Origin: an uncultured Bacteroidota bacterium
Lineage (GTDB): Bacteria > Bacteroidota > Bacteroidia > Chitinophagales > Chitinophagaceae
Assembly: GCA_903905685.1 (NCBI GenBank)
Contig: CAIVHI010000498.1
Location: 1-24,428 of the forward strand
Direction: 5' to 3'
DNA: 24,428 nucleotides
Shown: positions 1-9,076 of the stretch, piece by piece
How positions within the stretch are numbered: position 1 is the stretch's first letter
Layout of the letters: every line of letters begins with the position of its first letter
Notes under the pieces: model-generated
The model's input: the letters and a program-made list of their open reading frames with translations, nothing else
Database searches by the model: none
Told to the model about the DNA's origin: nothing
Position numbers and translations under genes: made by a program

Positions 1-678
1 CTGAGTACGGGTACACAGGGCTTGTGTCATGGCGCATCGGTATATATGCACGTTATGACTTCTGCATCCGGATTGTCTTACCAGTGGTACGACAATGCCA
101 GCGCTATCGCAGGTGCAACGAGCTATAACTATTTTGCGTCTACATCGGGCAGTTATGGAGTTGAAGTGGCCAATAGCGTGTGCACGGAATGGCTCACCGG
201 TCCGGTGGTTACGCCATCGTCCACGCCGTCCGTATCGTTCACCGCTCCCGATATCCTGTACACAGGTTCTTACCTAACTTACCAGTGGATGTTCAATGGG
301 GCATTGATACCCGGTGCAAACAGCAGCGTTTATCTGGCCACTCACAATGGAAGTTACAACGTGATTGTTACCGATGGCGGTGGTTGCACCGATACATCGG
401 CGAACTTCGTTGTCAACGATATTTCCAACGGCGTAAAGAGCATTTCTTCAAACTCCAACGTCTCCATCTATCCTAATCCTGCCACCACTACGTTGCACAT
501 CGATGCACCATTCGACGTGAATGTGGAGATTTGGGGTATGGATGGCAAGTTGCTCATGGGTGGCGCCGCAGTGAAGGAAGTTTCATTGGAAGGGCTTTCA
601 TCGGGAGTCTATATGATTCGAGTGTTTGACGCTCAAGGCGTATTGATTCAAACCGATAAATTCACAGTAATCAAGTAA
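1..678 (+). CDS. C-terminal part of a large T9SS-secreted Ig-like surface protein (5' end outside window)
   Basis: The reading frame is open from base 1, so the start lies upstream of the window; 225 residues are visible. They contain two Ig-like modules with the SYQWYDN / TYQWMFNG motif (about residues 25-75 and 85-140), followed by a T9SS type A sorting domain (about 154-225) opening with VSIYPNPA and containing the DGKLL and SGVYMIRV blocks. This tail aligns module by module with the last 230 residues of the next gene (GLSYQWY, IAGATSY, FTAP-LYTGS, GANSS, GCTDTS are shared), so the two are tandem paralogs. By family knowledge the sorting domain directs export across the outer membrane and is cleaved on attachment. 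The missing N-terminal part may carry the same Ig repeats as its neighbour, which cannot be seen here. Function probably adhesive or structural; this is inference. Confidence 0.9.
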   Translation: MSTGTQGLCHGASVYMHVMTSASGLSYQWYDNASAIAGATSYNYFASTSGSYGVEVANSVCTEWLTGPVVTPSSTPSVSFTAPDILYTGSYLTYQWMFNGALIPGANSSVYLATHNGSYNVIVTDGGGCTDTSANFVVNDISNGVKSISSNSNVSIYPNPATTTLHIDAPFDVNVEIWGMDGKLLMGGAAVKEVSLEGLSSGVYMIRVFDAQGVLIQTDKFTVIK

Positions 679-1097
679 TAGTAAAGAATATTATTGTTAA
701 AAACGGTGACGGGTTCAATAGCCCGTCACCGTTTTCATTTAGGTGACTTCATGAATATGCTAATTCATTGAAACCGGGTTACTAAGTGCCGCTTGGGCGG
801 GTTTTTAATTCAAATGTATTGCATATTTTAATGGTTATTTAGGTTCCCCTGAAATCGTTTGTAGGCAAAGACTTTCGATGGGCAGACAAGCTTACTCTAA
901 AAACTCCTTTTACGTTGCGTGGATTGTTCGTATTTGTATTAACCGATGGCTAAATATTTTTCTCCGATTGGCAGAGTGTAAGGGAAATGTAGAATTTTTG
1001 TAAAAAAACCGTCCAGAGAAAAATTATTTTTTGAACAATTGTCCTAATTTAGTACCCAAATTCGCATTTCAAATCGAATATTAAATAATATAATATT
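679..1097. other. Intergenic region, AT-rich, upstream of the giant Ig-repeat gene
   Basis: These 419 bases hold the terminator at 700-735 and no credible ORF. The last 130 bases are strongly AT-rich and should contain the promoter of the 1098 gene. A TAATTTAG near 1048 resembles the Bacteroidota -7 element TAnnTTTG with one mismatch, but no TTG lies at the right distance, so I do not call a promoter. No Shine-Dalgarno sequence precedes the ATG at 1098. Confidence 0.5.
700..735 (+). terminator. Rho-independent terminator after the first T9SS gene
   Basis: A perfect 14-bp stem (700-713 with 722-735) encloses an 8-base loop. The outer pairs are A:T, so the 3' arm ends in TTTT, followed by CATTT. 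It begins 22 bases after the stop at 678, which makes it the terminator of that gene and separates it from the next paralog. Confidence 0.85.
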
Positions 1098-4000
1098 ATG
1101 AGACAAGGTTTACAAGGCCGTTTAATTGGTTGTTTCCTTTCGTTGATGATGTTGTGTCTGTCGTTTCAGGGGCGGGCGAACCACATCAATGGGATAGATC
1201 TTGGGTATACCCATGTGAGTGGCAATACCTACCAAGTTACGCTTACCGTGTATGGCAACTGTGGGTCGGGCACCTTCGGCTCGTTGGCCACTGCTGTGCC
1301 TGTTATTTGTATTTACAACGGGAATACGTACGATACCAGCATCAATTTGGCGTTGTCGGGTCCCGGCGTTAACGTTTCCAATGTTTGTCCGCGCGATACC
1401 GATTCTACTACCTGCACGAGCACGACCTATGCAATTGCGGGTACGAAGCGTTACATCTATACCGGTACGGTTACGTTGCCTACCACGTCTCAATATTGGA
1501 GGTTTATGTTCAACGGTGCTATGGGAGCTACCCCTGCAGGTCGCGTTACGACTACCAACCTTTCGGGTGCCATTACGACCATTTATCTATGCGACACTTT
1601 GAACAACCTTACCGTGTCCCATTCCAGCCCTTCACTTACCGTAATACCTTCGCCATATTATTGTTTGAATAATTCGGACAATTACAATCCTGGCGGTGTT
1701 GACCCCGACGGCGACAGCTTGGTTTACTCGTTGACCAATGCGCGTACAGTTGCCGGCACTGCATGTGCTGGTACGGTGACCAATGTGACCTATGCCGGAA
1801 CGTATACTGCTACCGCACCGATGAGTGCAAGTTCATTCGTGTTCAATACCGGGAGCGGTGCCATTGCATTCACACCGAGCCTGAATGGGACATACTGTGT
1901 CGTGTACAACATCCGTAAATACAATGGGGCCACGGTTGTGGGTACCTGCCAACGTGAGCTTTATATTGCCGTTCAGACCTGTACGGTAGCACCGCCTACA
2001 GGTGCAATAACTGCAGCAACTGCCGGTACGATTGTAGATAGCGTTCAATATAGTGTGTGTCAAAACACAGGCGCCTATTCATTTACCATAACAACTTCCG
2101 AACCGGATACCTTCAACACAATTTCCATTACACCTATCGGCGTTCCTGCTTGGGCTACCTTGTCCATTGTCAATAATGGTACAGCACACCCAATAGTGAC
2201 ATTCTCGTCGAATTCCACTCTTGTGGCTCCCGGTACCTATAACTTTTCATTGCAGTATTTGGACAACAACTGCCCGATCTCGGGAAGTAACGTTATTGCT
2301 TACTATGTCACCATCGCTGCTCCACCTGCAGTTATCACCTTTCCCAAAGACAGTGTTTGCGTAGGGTCGACAATTACCTATTCCGATGCCACTACCGGAG
2401 GTACTTGGTCGAGCACATCAACCGCGTTGGCTACGATAGGCTCAACAACCGGTATCATCACGGGCGTTGCTGCGGGTCTCGATACCATAAAGTATACTAC
2501 AAGTTCGGGCGGTTGCTACCGCGACACGGTTCTTCACGTGATGCCCGTTCCGAAAGCCATTACGGGTACACTTACGGCATGTGTGGGGTCCACCACAACT
2601 TTGGCCGACTCCACTGCGGGCGGTACTTGGGTAAGTGGGACAACTACTGTTGCTACGGTGGGAGCTGCTACCGGTATTGTAACCGGCGTAGCTACAGGTA
2701 CCACTACCATTGATTACATATTACCGGCAGGCGGATGTTTTGCCTCGGTAGTCGTAACGATAAATGCCGTTCCAGGCCCCATTACTTCGGCGGCGTCTAC
2801 GGTTTGCGTAGGCAGTACCCTTTCATTGACCGATGCAACACCCGGAGGTACATGGACAAGCAACAACACAGGTCTTGCAACAGTTGGTGCAGCTACGGGT
2901 GTTGTTACCGGTGTGGCTGCGGGCACCGATACCATCAGTTATACGTCAGGGTCGGGCTGTGCGGTTGGTAAGGCTATCGTTGTGAATGCATTGCCTTCCG
3001 CGATTACGGGAACGCCCTCCATTTGCTTAGGGGGTACAACCTCTTTGTCTGATGCCACCGCCGGTGGGGCATGGTCAAGTTCGAACACTGCGGTAGCGAC
3101 CGTTGCCGCAGGTGTCGTTACGGGTGCCGGCATTGGGACCGCAACCATTTCCTACACCAAGGGTGGCTGCTCGTCTACCATAATAGTTACAGTAAATACA
3201 GCCCCCACAGCAATTACCGGCACCCTGACCGTTTGTAACGGAGCAACCACCTCGCTTAATGATGCGGTTTCAGGCGGTATCTGGACGAGTAAGAACACTG
3301 CCGTTGCCACGGTTGTTTCAGGAGCAGTTACCGGCGTCAGCGTAGGTACCGATACCATTTCCTATGCAGTTGGAACATGCGCTGTCTTTGCCGTTGTTAC
3401 GGTGAACCCGCAACCTACTGCAATCGGCGGGCGTCTCTCTATTTGCAACCTTACGTTAGATACCTTGACAAATACTATTGCCGGCGGTACTTGGACGAGT
3501 GCCACACCGGCAGTTGCCACTATAGTACCCACAACAGGTATCGTCAATAGCCTTTCTGTTGGTACGACTTTGATTTCCTATACGGTTGGAACCTGTTTTG
3601 CTACGGCAACATTGACCGTCACCGCACTTCCAAATGCCGGTGCCATAACCGGGATAGACAGCTTGTGTGTCGGTTCTTCCACTACGCTATCCGATGTCGT
3701 ATTGGGTGGTACTTGGTCGAGTGCGACTACCGCCGTGGCGACCGTTCCCACTACAGTCGGTATTGTAACCGGCGTGACCGCAGGTCTTGACAGTGTACTT
3801 TATACCGTAACGAATTCTTGTGGTACGGCAACCGTTGCGGTACAGGTGACCGTGAACCCTGCTGCCTCATCGGGTGCCATTTCGGGTACCAACGTTATCT
3901 GCATAGGCGGGATTTCTACATTGTCTGAAACGGTTGCGGGTGGAACATGGTCTGCGTCTAACGGCGATGCTACCGTTGTAGGTGGCGTAGTTACCGGTGT

Positions 4001-7000
4001 TGCTGCCGGCGTCGATATCATTTCCTACCAATATGTAAATAGCTGCGGTACTTCTACAGCTACCTATCCGGTTACTGTGAATTCCGCAGCAGCTGCAGCT
4101 GCAATAGCCGGCCCGGCTACAATTTGTGCGGGTTCTTTCGCAGTATATTCCGATGTGGTGTCAGGTGGTACTTGGGGCATGAGCAATGCAAATGCCACGG
4201 TGACTGCCCTCACAGGTATTGTTACGGGTGTGACCGGTGGCTTGGATACAGTGCTGTATTCCGTCACCAATGCATGCGGCACGGCAACGGCCACCAAGCC
4301 CATCACCATTTCAGCATTGCCACTCTCTTCTCCGGTAACAGGCCCTACAAATGTTTGCGTTTCTTCGTCCATCACCCTCTCCGATGCACTCTCGGGCGGT
4401 ACTTGGCACGCAACCAATGCAACTGCCACTGTTGGCGCAGCTACCGGTATCGTGGCCGGTGTTTCGGGTGGGTTGGATACCATTTATTACAGTATGTCGA
4501 ATAGTTGTGGAACGACCAATGATTCTCTTGTAGTTACAGTCAATCCACTTCCCAATCCGGGTACCATAACGGGTTCATCGGTAGTGTGTCTCGGGTCTTC
4601 TATCACACTTACAGATCCTGCAGTGGGTGGTAATTTTACTGCAAGTAACGGTAACGCTACTATAGGTGCAACAACCGGAATCGTGACGGCCAACTTTGTT
4701 GGTGTAGATACCATCACTTATACCGTCATCAATGTTTGCGGTACCGCAAATACAGATAAAATCATCACCATCAGCCCAACTGTATCTTCAGGTTCTATTT
4801 CCGGTGTGGGCACTGTCTGTGTCGCCTCAACTACCACTTTGACCAACTCTGTTTCCGGCGGATCTTGGACGGCGACCAATGGCAATGCAACTGTAGGTGC
4901 CGCAAGCGGCATAGTTACCGGTGTAATGGCAGGGTTGGATACCATCAATTACAACATCATTACCGTTTGTGGTACGGCTACCAATTCTACAGTTGTGACT
5001 GTTAATCCTTTGCCTTCATCAGGCACCATTTCCGGAGCGTCTACGGTTTGCGTAGGTTCATTGGCCACACTGACGGGCAGTATGGCGGGCGGAACATGGG
5101 CTATGACCAACGGTAGGGCCACCATAGGTGCAACCACTGGCGTTGTTATTGGAGTGGCTGCAGGTATGGATACCGTAAAATATACGGTTACCAATATGTG
5201 TGGCACTGCAACCGTCACTACGACCATTACTGTAAATCCTTACCCAACAGCGGGAGTCATTTCGGGTCCTTCGGTTGTGTGCCCTGGCGCAAGCATCACC
5301 CTTACAGAGACCGTTCCGGGCGGTACATGGAGCAGTGGCAATGCCAATGCGACCGTAACGGCATCGGGTGGCATCGTTACGGGTGTTACAGGTGGTACCG
5401 ATACCATTTCCTATACTGTTTCCAATAGTTGCGGCTCGGTTGGTACTTATCAATTCATGACCATTACTCCGGCACCTAATCCCGGCGTGATTTCTGGACC
5501 ATCGTCGGTATGTCTTGGTTCCAATATTACGCTCACGGAAACGGTATCAGGTGGAACATGGAGCAGTGTTTCTCCGTCGATTGCCTCAGTTTCAGCAGGA
5601 ACGGTAACTGGTCTCGCGGCCGGGGTTGACACCATTAAGTATTCTGTGACTAATGTTTGCGGTACGCTGTCGGCATCGTACCCTGTTACTGTGGTAACCT
5701 TCCCAACAGCCGGTACTATTTCAGGTCCTAATGCAGTGTGCGTAGGGTCCGACATTACGCTGTTGGATGGTATCTCGGGTGGTACATGGTCTGCAAGCAA
5801 TGGCACTGCAACGATCGTTGCACCAGGTGTTGTTGGCGGTGTAGTCATCGGAATCGATACCATAGTATACAACGTTACCAATGCATGCGGTTCTGCAAAT
5901 ACATCAACGGTAGTTACGGTCAATCCAACTCCGGTTGTAGCAGCAATTTCGGGTGCTTCCATAATTTGTGTGGGTTCGTCCACTTCATTGACTGATGCCA
6001 CGACAGGTGGTACCTGGAGCAGCAGTACTTCTTCTGTTGCGACTGTAGGCTTGTCTTCAGGTGTAGTTTCGGGAGTTGCTACGGGTACTTCAACGATTAC
6101 TTATTCGGTTACCAACTCGTTCGGCTGTTCGGGTACCGCCACCCAACTGGAGACCGTCTCTGTTGGTTCAACGGTTCCTGCAATTACCGGTACACCATCA
6201 GAATGCGTATATGGCTTCACAACTTTGTCTGATGCATTGAGCGGCGGTACTTGGTCCAGCAGCGACAATACGATTGCCACGGTGAGTGGTGGTACGGTTT
6301 CGGGTGTTGCGGCAGGTGTTGTAACTATTACCTATGCGGTGACCAGTGGTTGCGGCACATCTTACGCAACCGTTAGCAATACGGTTAATCCGCTCCCTAT
6401 CGTTAATGCCATCATGGGTACATTCTCCGGTTGTCCGGGTATGCCCAACACCTTGACTGATGCTACTCCAACGGGTACCTGGACCAGCAGCAATACTGCT
6501 ATAGCCGCGGTTGGTGCTTCTACGGGTGTAGTAACCGGCGTTGCTCCAGGCAATGCGGTGATCAACTATATCGTTACCAACTCGTTTGGCTGTACAACGG
6601 CTGTAAGTGCGAGCTACACCGTGAATCCTGCTCCTTCCGTTGCAGCCATTACCGGTACTACCGATGAATGTTTGGAAGGCTTCTCGAACTTGGCCGATGC
6701 AACCGTAGGTGGTACATGGTCGTCAAGTGACACGGTTATTGCTACGGTTTCAACTTCAGGTAAGGTAACCGGTATGACGGGCGGTATCGTCACAATTTCC
6801 TATTCCATATCGAATGGTTACGGTTGTGTAGGTGCTGCTACGGTACAGGATACCGTATTCACACCTCCATCCCCATCTCCAATTACCGGTACGACTACAA
6901 TTTGTGCAGGTACCTCTTCAACATTGAGTGATGCAACATTGTATGGTTATTGGAGCAGCAGCAATACCACGGTGGCAAGTATCGGTTATGCAAGCGGCGT

Positions 7001-8030
7001 AGCTACTGGTGTCGGTTCGGGTACGTCCACCATTTGGTACGTTGTATCGAATGTATGTGGATCGGTTATAGATTCGGTTACGATGACTGTTGAAGCGGCT
7101 CCAACCGTTGCGCCAATAACAGGTGCAACGACCACGGTATGTGCAGGTACTTCCACATCGGTTAGTGATGCTACACCCGGTGGTATTTGGAGTGTAAGCG
7201 ATACTTCTATTGCAACCATCAACAGCGCTACTGGTGTAATTACCGGCATTGCTGCAGGTTCGGTAAACGTTACATATACGGTGACCAACTCCTTGGGCTG
7301 TGCCGGGTTCGCTACTTATACGGTTACTTTCGGAAGCTCTATCGGTTCTAGCTTCATTACGCCATCAAGTGCAACGCTTTGCCAAGGTCACAGCGCGGTA
7401 CTGAACGTGATTACGTCTGGCACAGGCTTGAGCTACCAATGGTACAGAAACGGTGTTGCAATAGCAGGGGCAACCTCTTACAGTTATACCGCAGGTTCTA
7501 TCGGCACATACAGTGCAGTGGTTGGCAACGGTATCTGTACGGAAACCCTTACCGGTGTAACGGTATCTCCTGCTCCAATGGCCGTTATTGGGTTTACCGC
7601 ACCTCATGAATTGTATACCGGTTCGTTCGCAACCTATCAATGGTTCCTTAACGGTACACCAATTGCTGGAGCCAATTCGAGCATCTACAATGAGACAACA
7701 CCCGGTACCTACGTAGTTGTCGTTACCGACGCGAATGGTTGCACCGATACATCAGGAACCTACGTGGTTACGACAGGTACCGGTGTTGCCAACGTGAACG
7801 GCTTAGGTAATGCCATCCGCATGTATCCCAATCCGGTATCAACTGCTCTGTATATCGATGCGCCCATCAATGTGAACGTCCGTGTCATGAGTCCAGACGG
7901 CAAGTTGCTCATTGAGCAATCCAATGCCAAAACACTGGATGTTTCATCGCTTCCCGGTGGAATGTATTTGATCAATGTTTATGACGAAAACGACCTCCTG
8001 ATCAAGACAGGTAAGTTTGTCAAGATGTAA
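1098..8030 (+). CDS. Giant T9SS-secreted surface protein with 22 cysteine-paired Ig-like (BIG_2-like) repeats
   Basis: 2310 residues. An N-terminal signal peptide (about 1-27, basic start then a hydrophobic core ending near GRA) is followed by a divergent form of an N-terminal module common in Bacteroidota surface proteins (about 28-296), with HINGIDLGYTHV, a YQVTLTVYGNCG block and DPDGDSLVYSL. A less defined beta-rich segment covers about 297-410. Residues 411-2081 are 22 tandem repeats of about 76 residues with the pattern I-x-G-x4-C-x-G-S, then GGTWSSSN, VATVG, TGVVTGVAAGTDTISY, then a second Cys, ending in VTVNPLP; the W-S-S-x-N / A-T-V / G-x-V-T-G-V core is that of BIG_2 domains. Two SYQWY-type Ig modules and a T9SS type A domain (about 2240-2310, YPNP, DGKLL, GGMYLINV) close the protein. 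A long rigid stalk or adhesin anchored at the surface is likely by analogy; the ligand is unknown. Confidence 0.93.
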   Translation: MRQGLQGRLIGCFLSLMMLCLSFQGRANHINGIDLGYTHVSGNTYQVTLTVYGNCGSGTFGSLATAVPVICIYNGNTYDTSINLALSGPGVNVSNVCPRDTDSTTCTSTTYAIAGTKRYIYTGTVTLPTTSQYWRFMFNGAMGATPAGRVTTTNLSGAITTIYLCDTLNNLTVSHSSPSLTVIPSPYYCLNNSDNYNPGGVDPDGDSLVYSLTNARTVAGTACAGTVTNVTYAGTYTATAPMSASSFVFNTGSGAIAFTPSLNGTYCVVYNIRKYNGATVVGTCQRELYIAVQTCTVAPPTGAITAATAGTIVDSVQYSVCQNTGAYSFTITTSEPDTFNTISITPIGVPAWATLSIVNNGTAHPIVTFSSNSTLVAPGTYNFSLQYLDNNCPISGSNVIAYYVTIAAPPAVITFPKDSVCVGSTITYSDATTGGTWSSTSTALATIGSTTGIITGVAAGLDTIKYTTSSGGCYRDTVLHVMPVPKAITGTLTACVGSTTTLADSTAGGTWVSGTTTVATVGAATGIVTGVATGTTTIDYILPAGGCFASVVVTINAVPGPITSAASTVCVGSTLSLTDATPGGTWTSNNTGLATVGAATGVVTGVAAGTDTISYTSGSGCAVGKAIVVNALPSAITGTPSICLGGTTSLSDATAGGAWSSSNTAVATVAAGVVTGAGIGTATISYTKGGCSSTIIVTVNTAPTAITGTLTVCNGATTSLNDAVSGGIWTSKNTAVATVVSGAVTGVSVGTDTISYAVGTCAVFAVVTVNPQPTAIGGRLSICNLTLDTLTNTIAGGTWTSATPAVATIVPTTGIVNSLSVGTTLISYTVGTCFATATLTVTALPNAGAITGIDSLCVGSSTTLSDVVLGGTWSSATTAVATVPTTVGIVTGVTAGLDSVLYTVTNSCGTATVAVQVTVNPAASSGAISGTNVICIGGISTLSETVAGGTWSASNGDATVVGGVVTGVAAGVDIISYQYVNSCGTSTATYPVTVNSAAAAAAIAGPATICAGSFAVYSDVVSGGTWGMSNANATVTALTGIVTGVTGGLDTVLYSVTNACGTATATKPITISALPLSSPVTGPTNVCVSSSITLSDALSGGTWHATNATATVGAATGIVAGVSGGLDTIYYSMSNSCGTTNDSLVVTVNPLPNPGTITGSSVVCLGSSITLTDPAVGGNFTASNGNATIGATTGIVTANFVGVDTITYTVINVCGTANTDKIITISPTVSSGSISGVGTVCVASTTTLTNSVSGGSWTATNGNATVGAASGIVTGVMAGLDTINYNIITVCGTATNSTVVTVNPLPSSGTISGASTVCVGSLATLTGSMAGGTWAMTNGRATIGATTGVVIGVAAGMDTVKYTVTNMCGTATVTTTITVNPYPTAGVISGPSVVCPGASITLTETVPGGTWSSGNANATVTASGGIVTGVTGGTDTISYTVSNSCGSVGTYQFMTITPAPNPGVISGPSSVCLGSNITLTETVSGGTWSSVSPSIASVSAGTVTGLAAGVDTIKYSVTNVCGTLSASYPVTVVTFPTAGTISGPNAVCVGSDITLLDGISGGTWSASNGTATIVAPGVVGGVVIGIDTIVYNVTNACGSANTSTVVTVNPTPVVAAISGASIICVGSSTSLTDATTGGTWSSSTSSVATVGLSSGVVSGVATGTSTITYSVTNSFGCSGTATQLETVSVGSTVPAITGTPSECVYGFTTLSDALSGGTWSSSDNTIATVSGGTVSGVAAGVVTITYAVTSGCGTSYATVSNTVNPLPIVNAIMGTFSGCPGMPNTLTDATPTGTWTSSNTAIAAVGASTGVVTGVAPGNAVINYIVTNSFGCTTAVSASYTVNPAPSVAAITGTTDECLEGFSNLADATVGGTWSSSDTVIATVSTSGKVTGMTGGIVTISYSISNGYGCVGAATVQDTVFTPPSPSPITGTTTICAGTSSTLSDATLYGYWSSSNTTVASIGYASGVATGVGSGTSTIWYVVSNVCGSVIDSVTMTVEAAPTVAPITGATTTVCAGTSTSVSDATPGGIWSVSDTSIATINSATGVITGIAAGSVNVTYTVTNSLGCAGFATYTVTFGSSIGSSFITPSSATLCQGHSAVLNVITSGTGLSYQWYRNGVAIAGATSYSYTAGSIGTYSAVVGNGICTETLTGVTVSPAPMAVIGFTAPHELYTGSFATYQWFLNGTPIAGANSSIYNETTPGTYVVVVTDANGCTDTSGTYVVTTGTGVANVNGLGNAIRMYPNPVSTALYIDAPINVNVRVMSPDGKLLIEQSNAKTLDVSSLPGGMYLINVYDENDLLIKTGKFVKM
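2328..7340 (+). repeat. Array of 22 degenerate tandem Ig-domain repeats, about 228 bp each
   Basis: This is the repeat region inside the giant gene, read from the translation. Each unit contains a GG-(T)-W step encoded by variants of GGTGGTACTTGG, and exactly two Cys codons. Repeats 1-6 are shorter (70-76 residues) and have the second Cys in GGC, SGC or GTC. Repeats 7-16 have it in a TN-x-CG context. Repeats 17-22 mix the CG type with an F/Y/L-G-C type. The units are diverged at DNA level, so this is an old protein-domain array rather than a recent microsatellite-like expansion. Confidence 0.9.
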
Positions 8031-8053
8031 TCCTTAAGTTTGTTTGTTGTTAT

Positions 8054-8088
8054 GGCGGGGCATCCTATTACGGGTGCCCCGCCTTTTT
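8054..8088 (+). terminator. Rho-independent terminator of the giant Ig-repeat gene
   Basis: A 9-bp perfect GC-rich stem (8054-8062 with 8075-8083) with a 12-base loop is followed directly by TTTTT (8084-8088). It starts 23 bases after the stop codon at 8030. Confidence 0.88.
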
Positions 8089-8185
8089 ATTGTAGATGGT
8101 CATTGGGGGAACTACAAATTTGTTTCGCGAATTGGGATTGCCGAATGGCCCGTAATCCGTACATTCATGATTCAAACTGTTCGAG

Positions 8186-9007
8186 ATGGACTTGAAAGGA
8201 AAGACAGCATTCATTACCGGCGCGAGCCGGGGTATTGGTGAGGCAATAGCGCACAAATTGGCTGCGGCAGGGGCGAATGTTGCGGTGGTTGCAAAATCGG
8301 TGGTTGAGGACCCCCGGTTGGGTGGTACCGTTCATTCTGTTGTGGAAGCTATCGAAAAAAATGGAGTTCGTGCCTTGGCAGTTCCCTGCGACATTCGTGA
8401 TGAAGAACAGATTATACTCGCCGTTCAGCAAACGATATCCGCTTTTGGCGGGATCGATATACTGGTCAACAATGCTTCGGCGATTATGTTGGCGGGCACA
8501 GAGCAAATGGAAACGAAGCGCTTCGATTTGATTCACGATATCAATGTTAGGGGCACATTTCTAGTAACCAAGCACTGTTTACCTTACCTCAAGAAGAGCT
8601 CCAACCCACATATCCTGACGCTGTCGCCCCCACTCAATCTGAGTCCGAAATGGATGGCTCCATTCATAGGGTATACTATGAGCAAATTCAATATGAGTAT
8701 GATGACGTTGGCATGGGCTGCCGAATTCAAGCGAATGGGCATAGCTGCCAATTCGTTATGGCCTGTGACCACCATTGCTACCGCTGCCGTGAAGAACCTG
8801 CTGGGGGGTGCAGAAATGGCGGACAAGAGCCGCAAGCCGGAGATTGTGGCAGACGCAGCAGGATGGATATTGACGCAACCTTCGGCAACTTGTACGGGCA
8901 ACCTGTTTCTGGATGAAGCCGTGTTGGCTATGGCTGGCATTTCCGATTTGGACGCCTATAGTGCCACCCCCGGTGCAATATTGCAAAAGGATATTTATGT
9001 GGATTGA
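8186..9007 (+). CDS. Short-chain dehydrogenase/reductase, HSDL2-like
   Basis: 273 residues, the usual size for a classical SDR. The nucleotide-binding motif TGASRGIG is at residues 11-18, the structural NNAS motif at 95-98, and the catalytic Tyr163-x3-Lys167 lies in YTMSK. The catalytic Ser is probably Ser147 in the LTLSPPLNL segment. That segment, together with the WAAEF and ANSLWP-x-T blocks, is characteristic of the hydroxysteroid-dehydrogenase-like-2 subgroup rather than of FabG. The enzyme is expected to be a cytosolic NAD(P)-dependent oxidoreductase; the substrate cannot be read from the sequence, though lipid-like or acyl substrates are suspected for this subgroup. The ATG at 8186 places the first beta strand correctly and no good Shine-Dalgarno precedes it. 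surE follows 69 bp later on the same strand. Confidence 0.9.
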   Translation: MDLKGKTAFITGASRGIGEAIAHKLAAAGANVAVVAKSVVEDPRLGGTVHSVVEAIEKNGVRALAVPCDIRDEEQIILAVQQTISAFGGIDILVNNASAIMLAGTEQMETKRFDLIHDINVRGTFLVTKHCLPYLKKSSNPHILTLSPPLNLSPKWMAPFIGYTMSKFNMSMMTLAWAAEFKRMGIAANSLWPVTTIATAAVKNLLGGAEMADKSRKPEIVADAAGWILTQPSATCTGNLFLDEAVLAMAGISDLDAYSATPGAILQKDIYVD

Positions 9008-9064
9008 TTTTTGGGATTGAGTATTATTTATGTGTAGGCGTGATGCGGCTTGAGACGAATTATT

Positions 9065-9072
9065 TAACTTTG
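9065..9072 (+). promoter_or_regulatory. Bacteroidota -7 element (TAACTTTG) 4 nt before the surE start
   Basis: TAACTTTG matches the Bacteroidota consensus TAnnTTTG exactly. The base after it is only four nucleotides from the surE ATG at 9077. No TTG is found 19-21 bp upstream (the position reads ATG), so the -33 half is weak. If used, the transcript would be nearly or fully leaderless. Confidence 0.4.
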
Positions 9073-9076
9073 CGTT

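Noticed and set aside
766..812. Possible second terminator hairpin ending in TTTTT after the left-edge gene
   Set aside because: Only about five outer pairs form before mismatches; the T-run alone is not enough, and a perfect terminator already lies at 700-735.
2714..7288. Many minus-strand ORFs of 60-180 codons across the giant gene, sharing a TPVTTPVAAPTVA / VPP / PTQT pattern that looks like a repeat protein family
   Set aside because: They are antisense shadows of the Ig repeats: the same periodic DNA read backwards. They lack starts with promoters or ribosome binding sites and none is continuous over the array.
2328..7340. CRISPR or satellite-like DNA repeat
   Set aside because: The period is about 228 bp, in frame throughout and strongly diverged at DNA level; it is a protein domain array.
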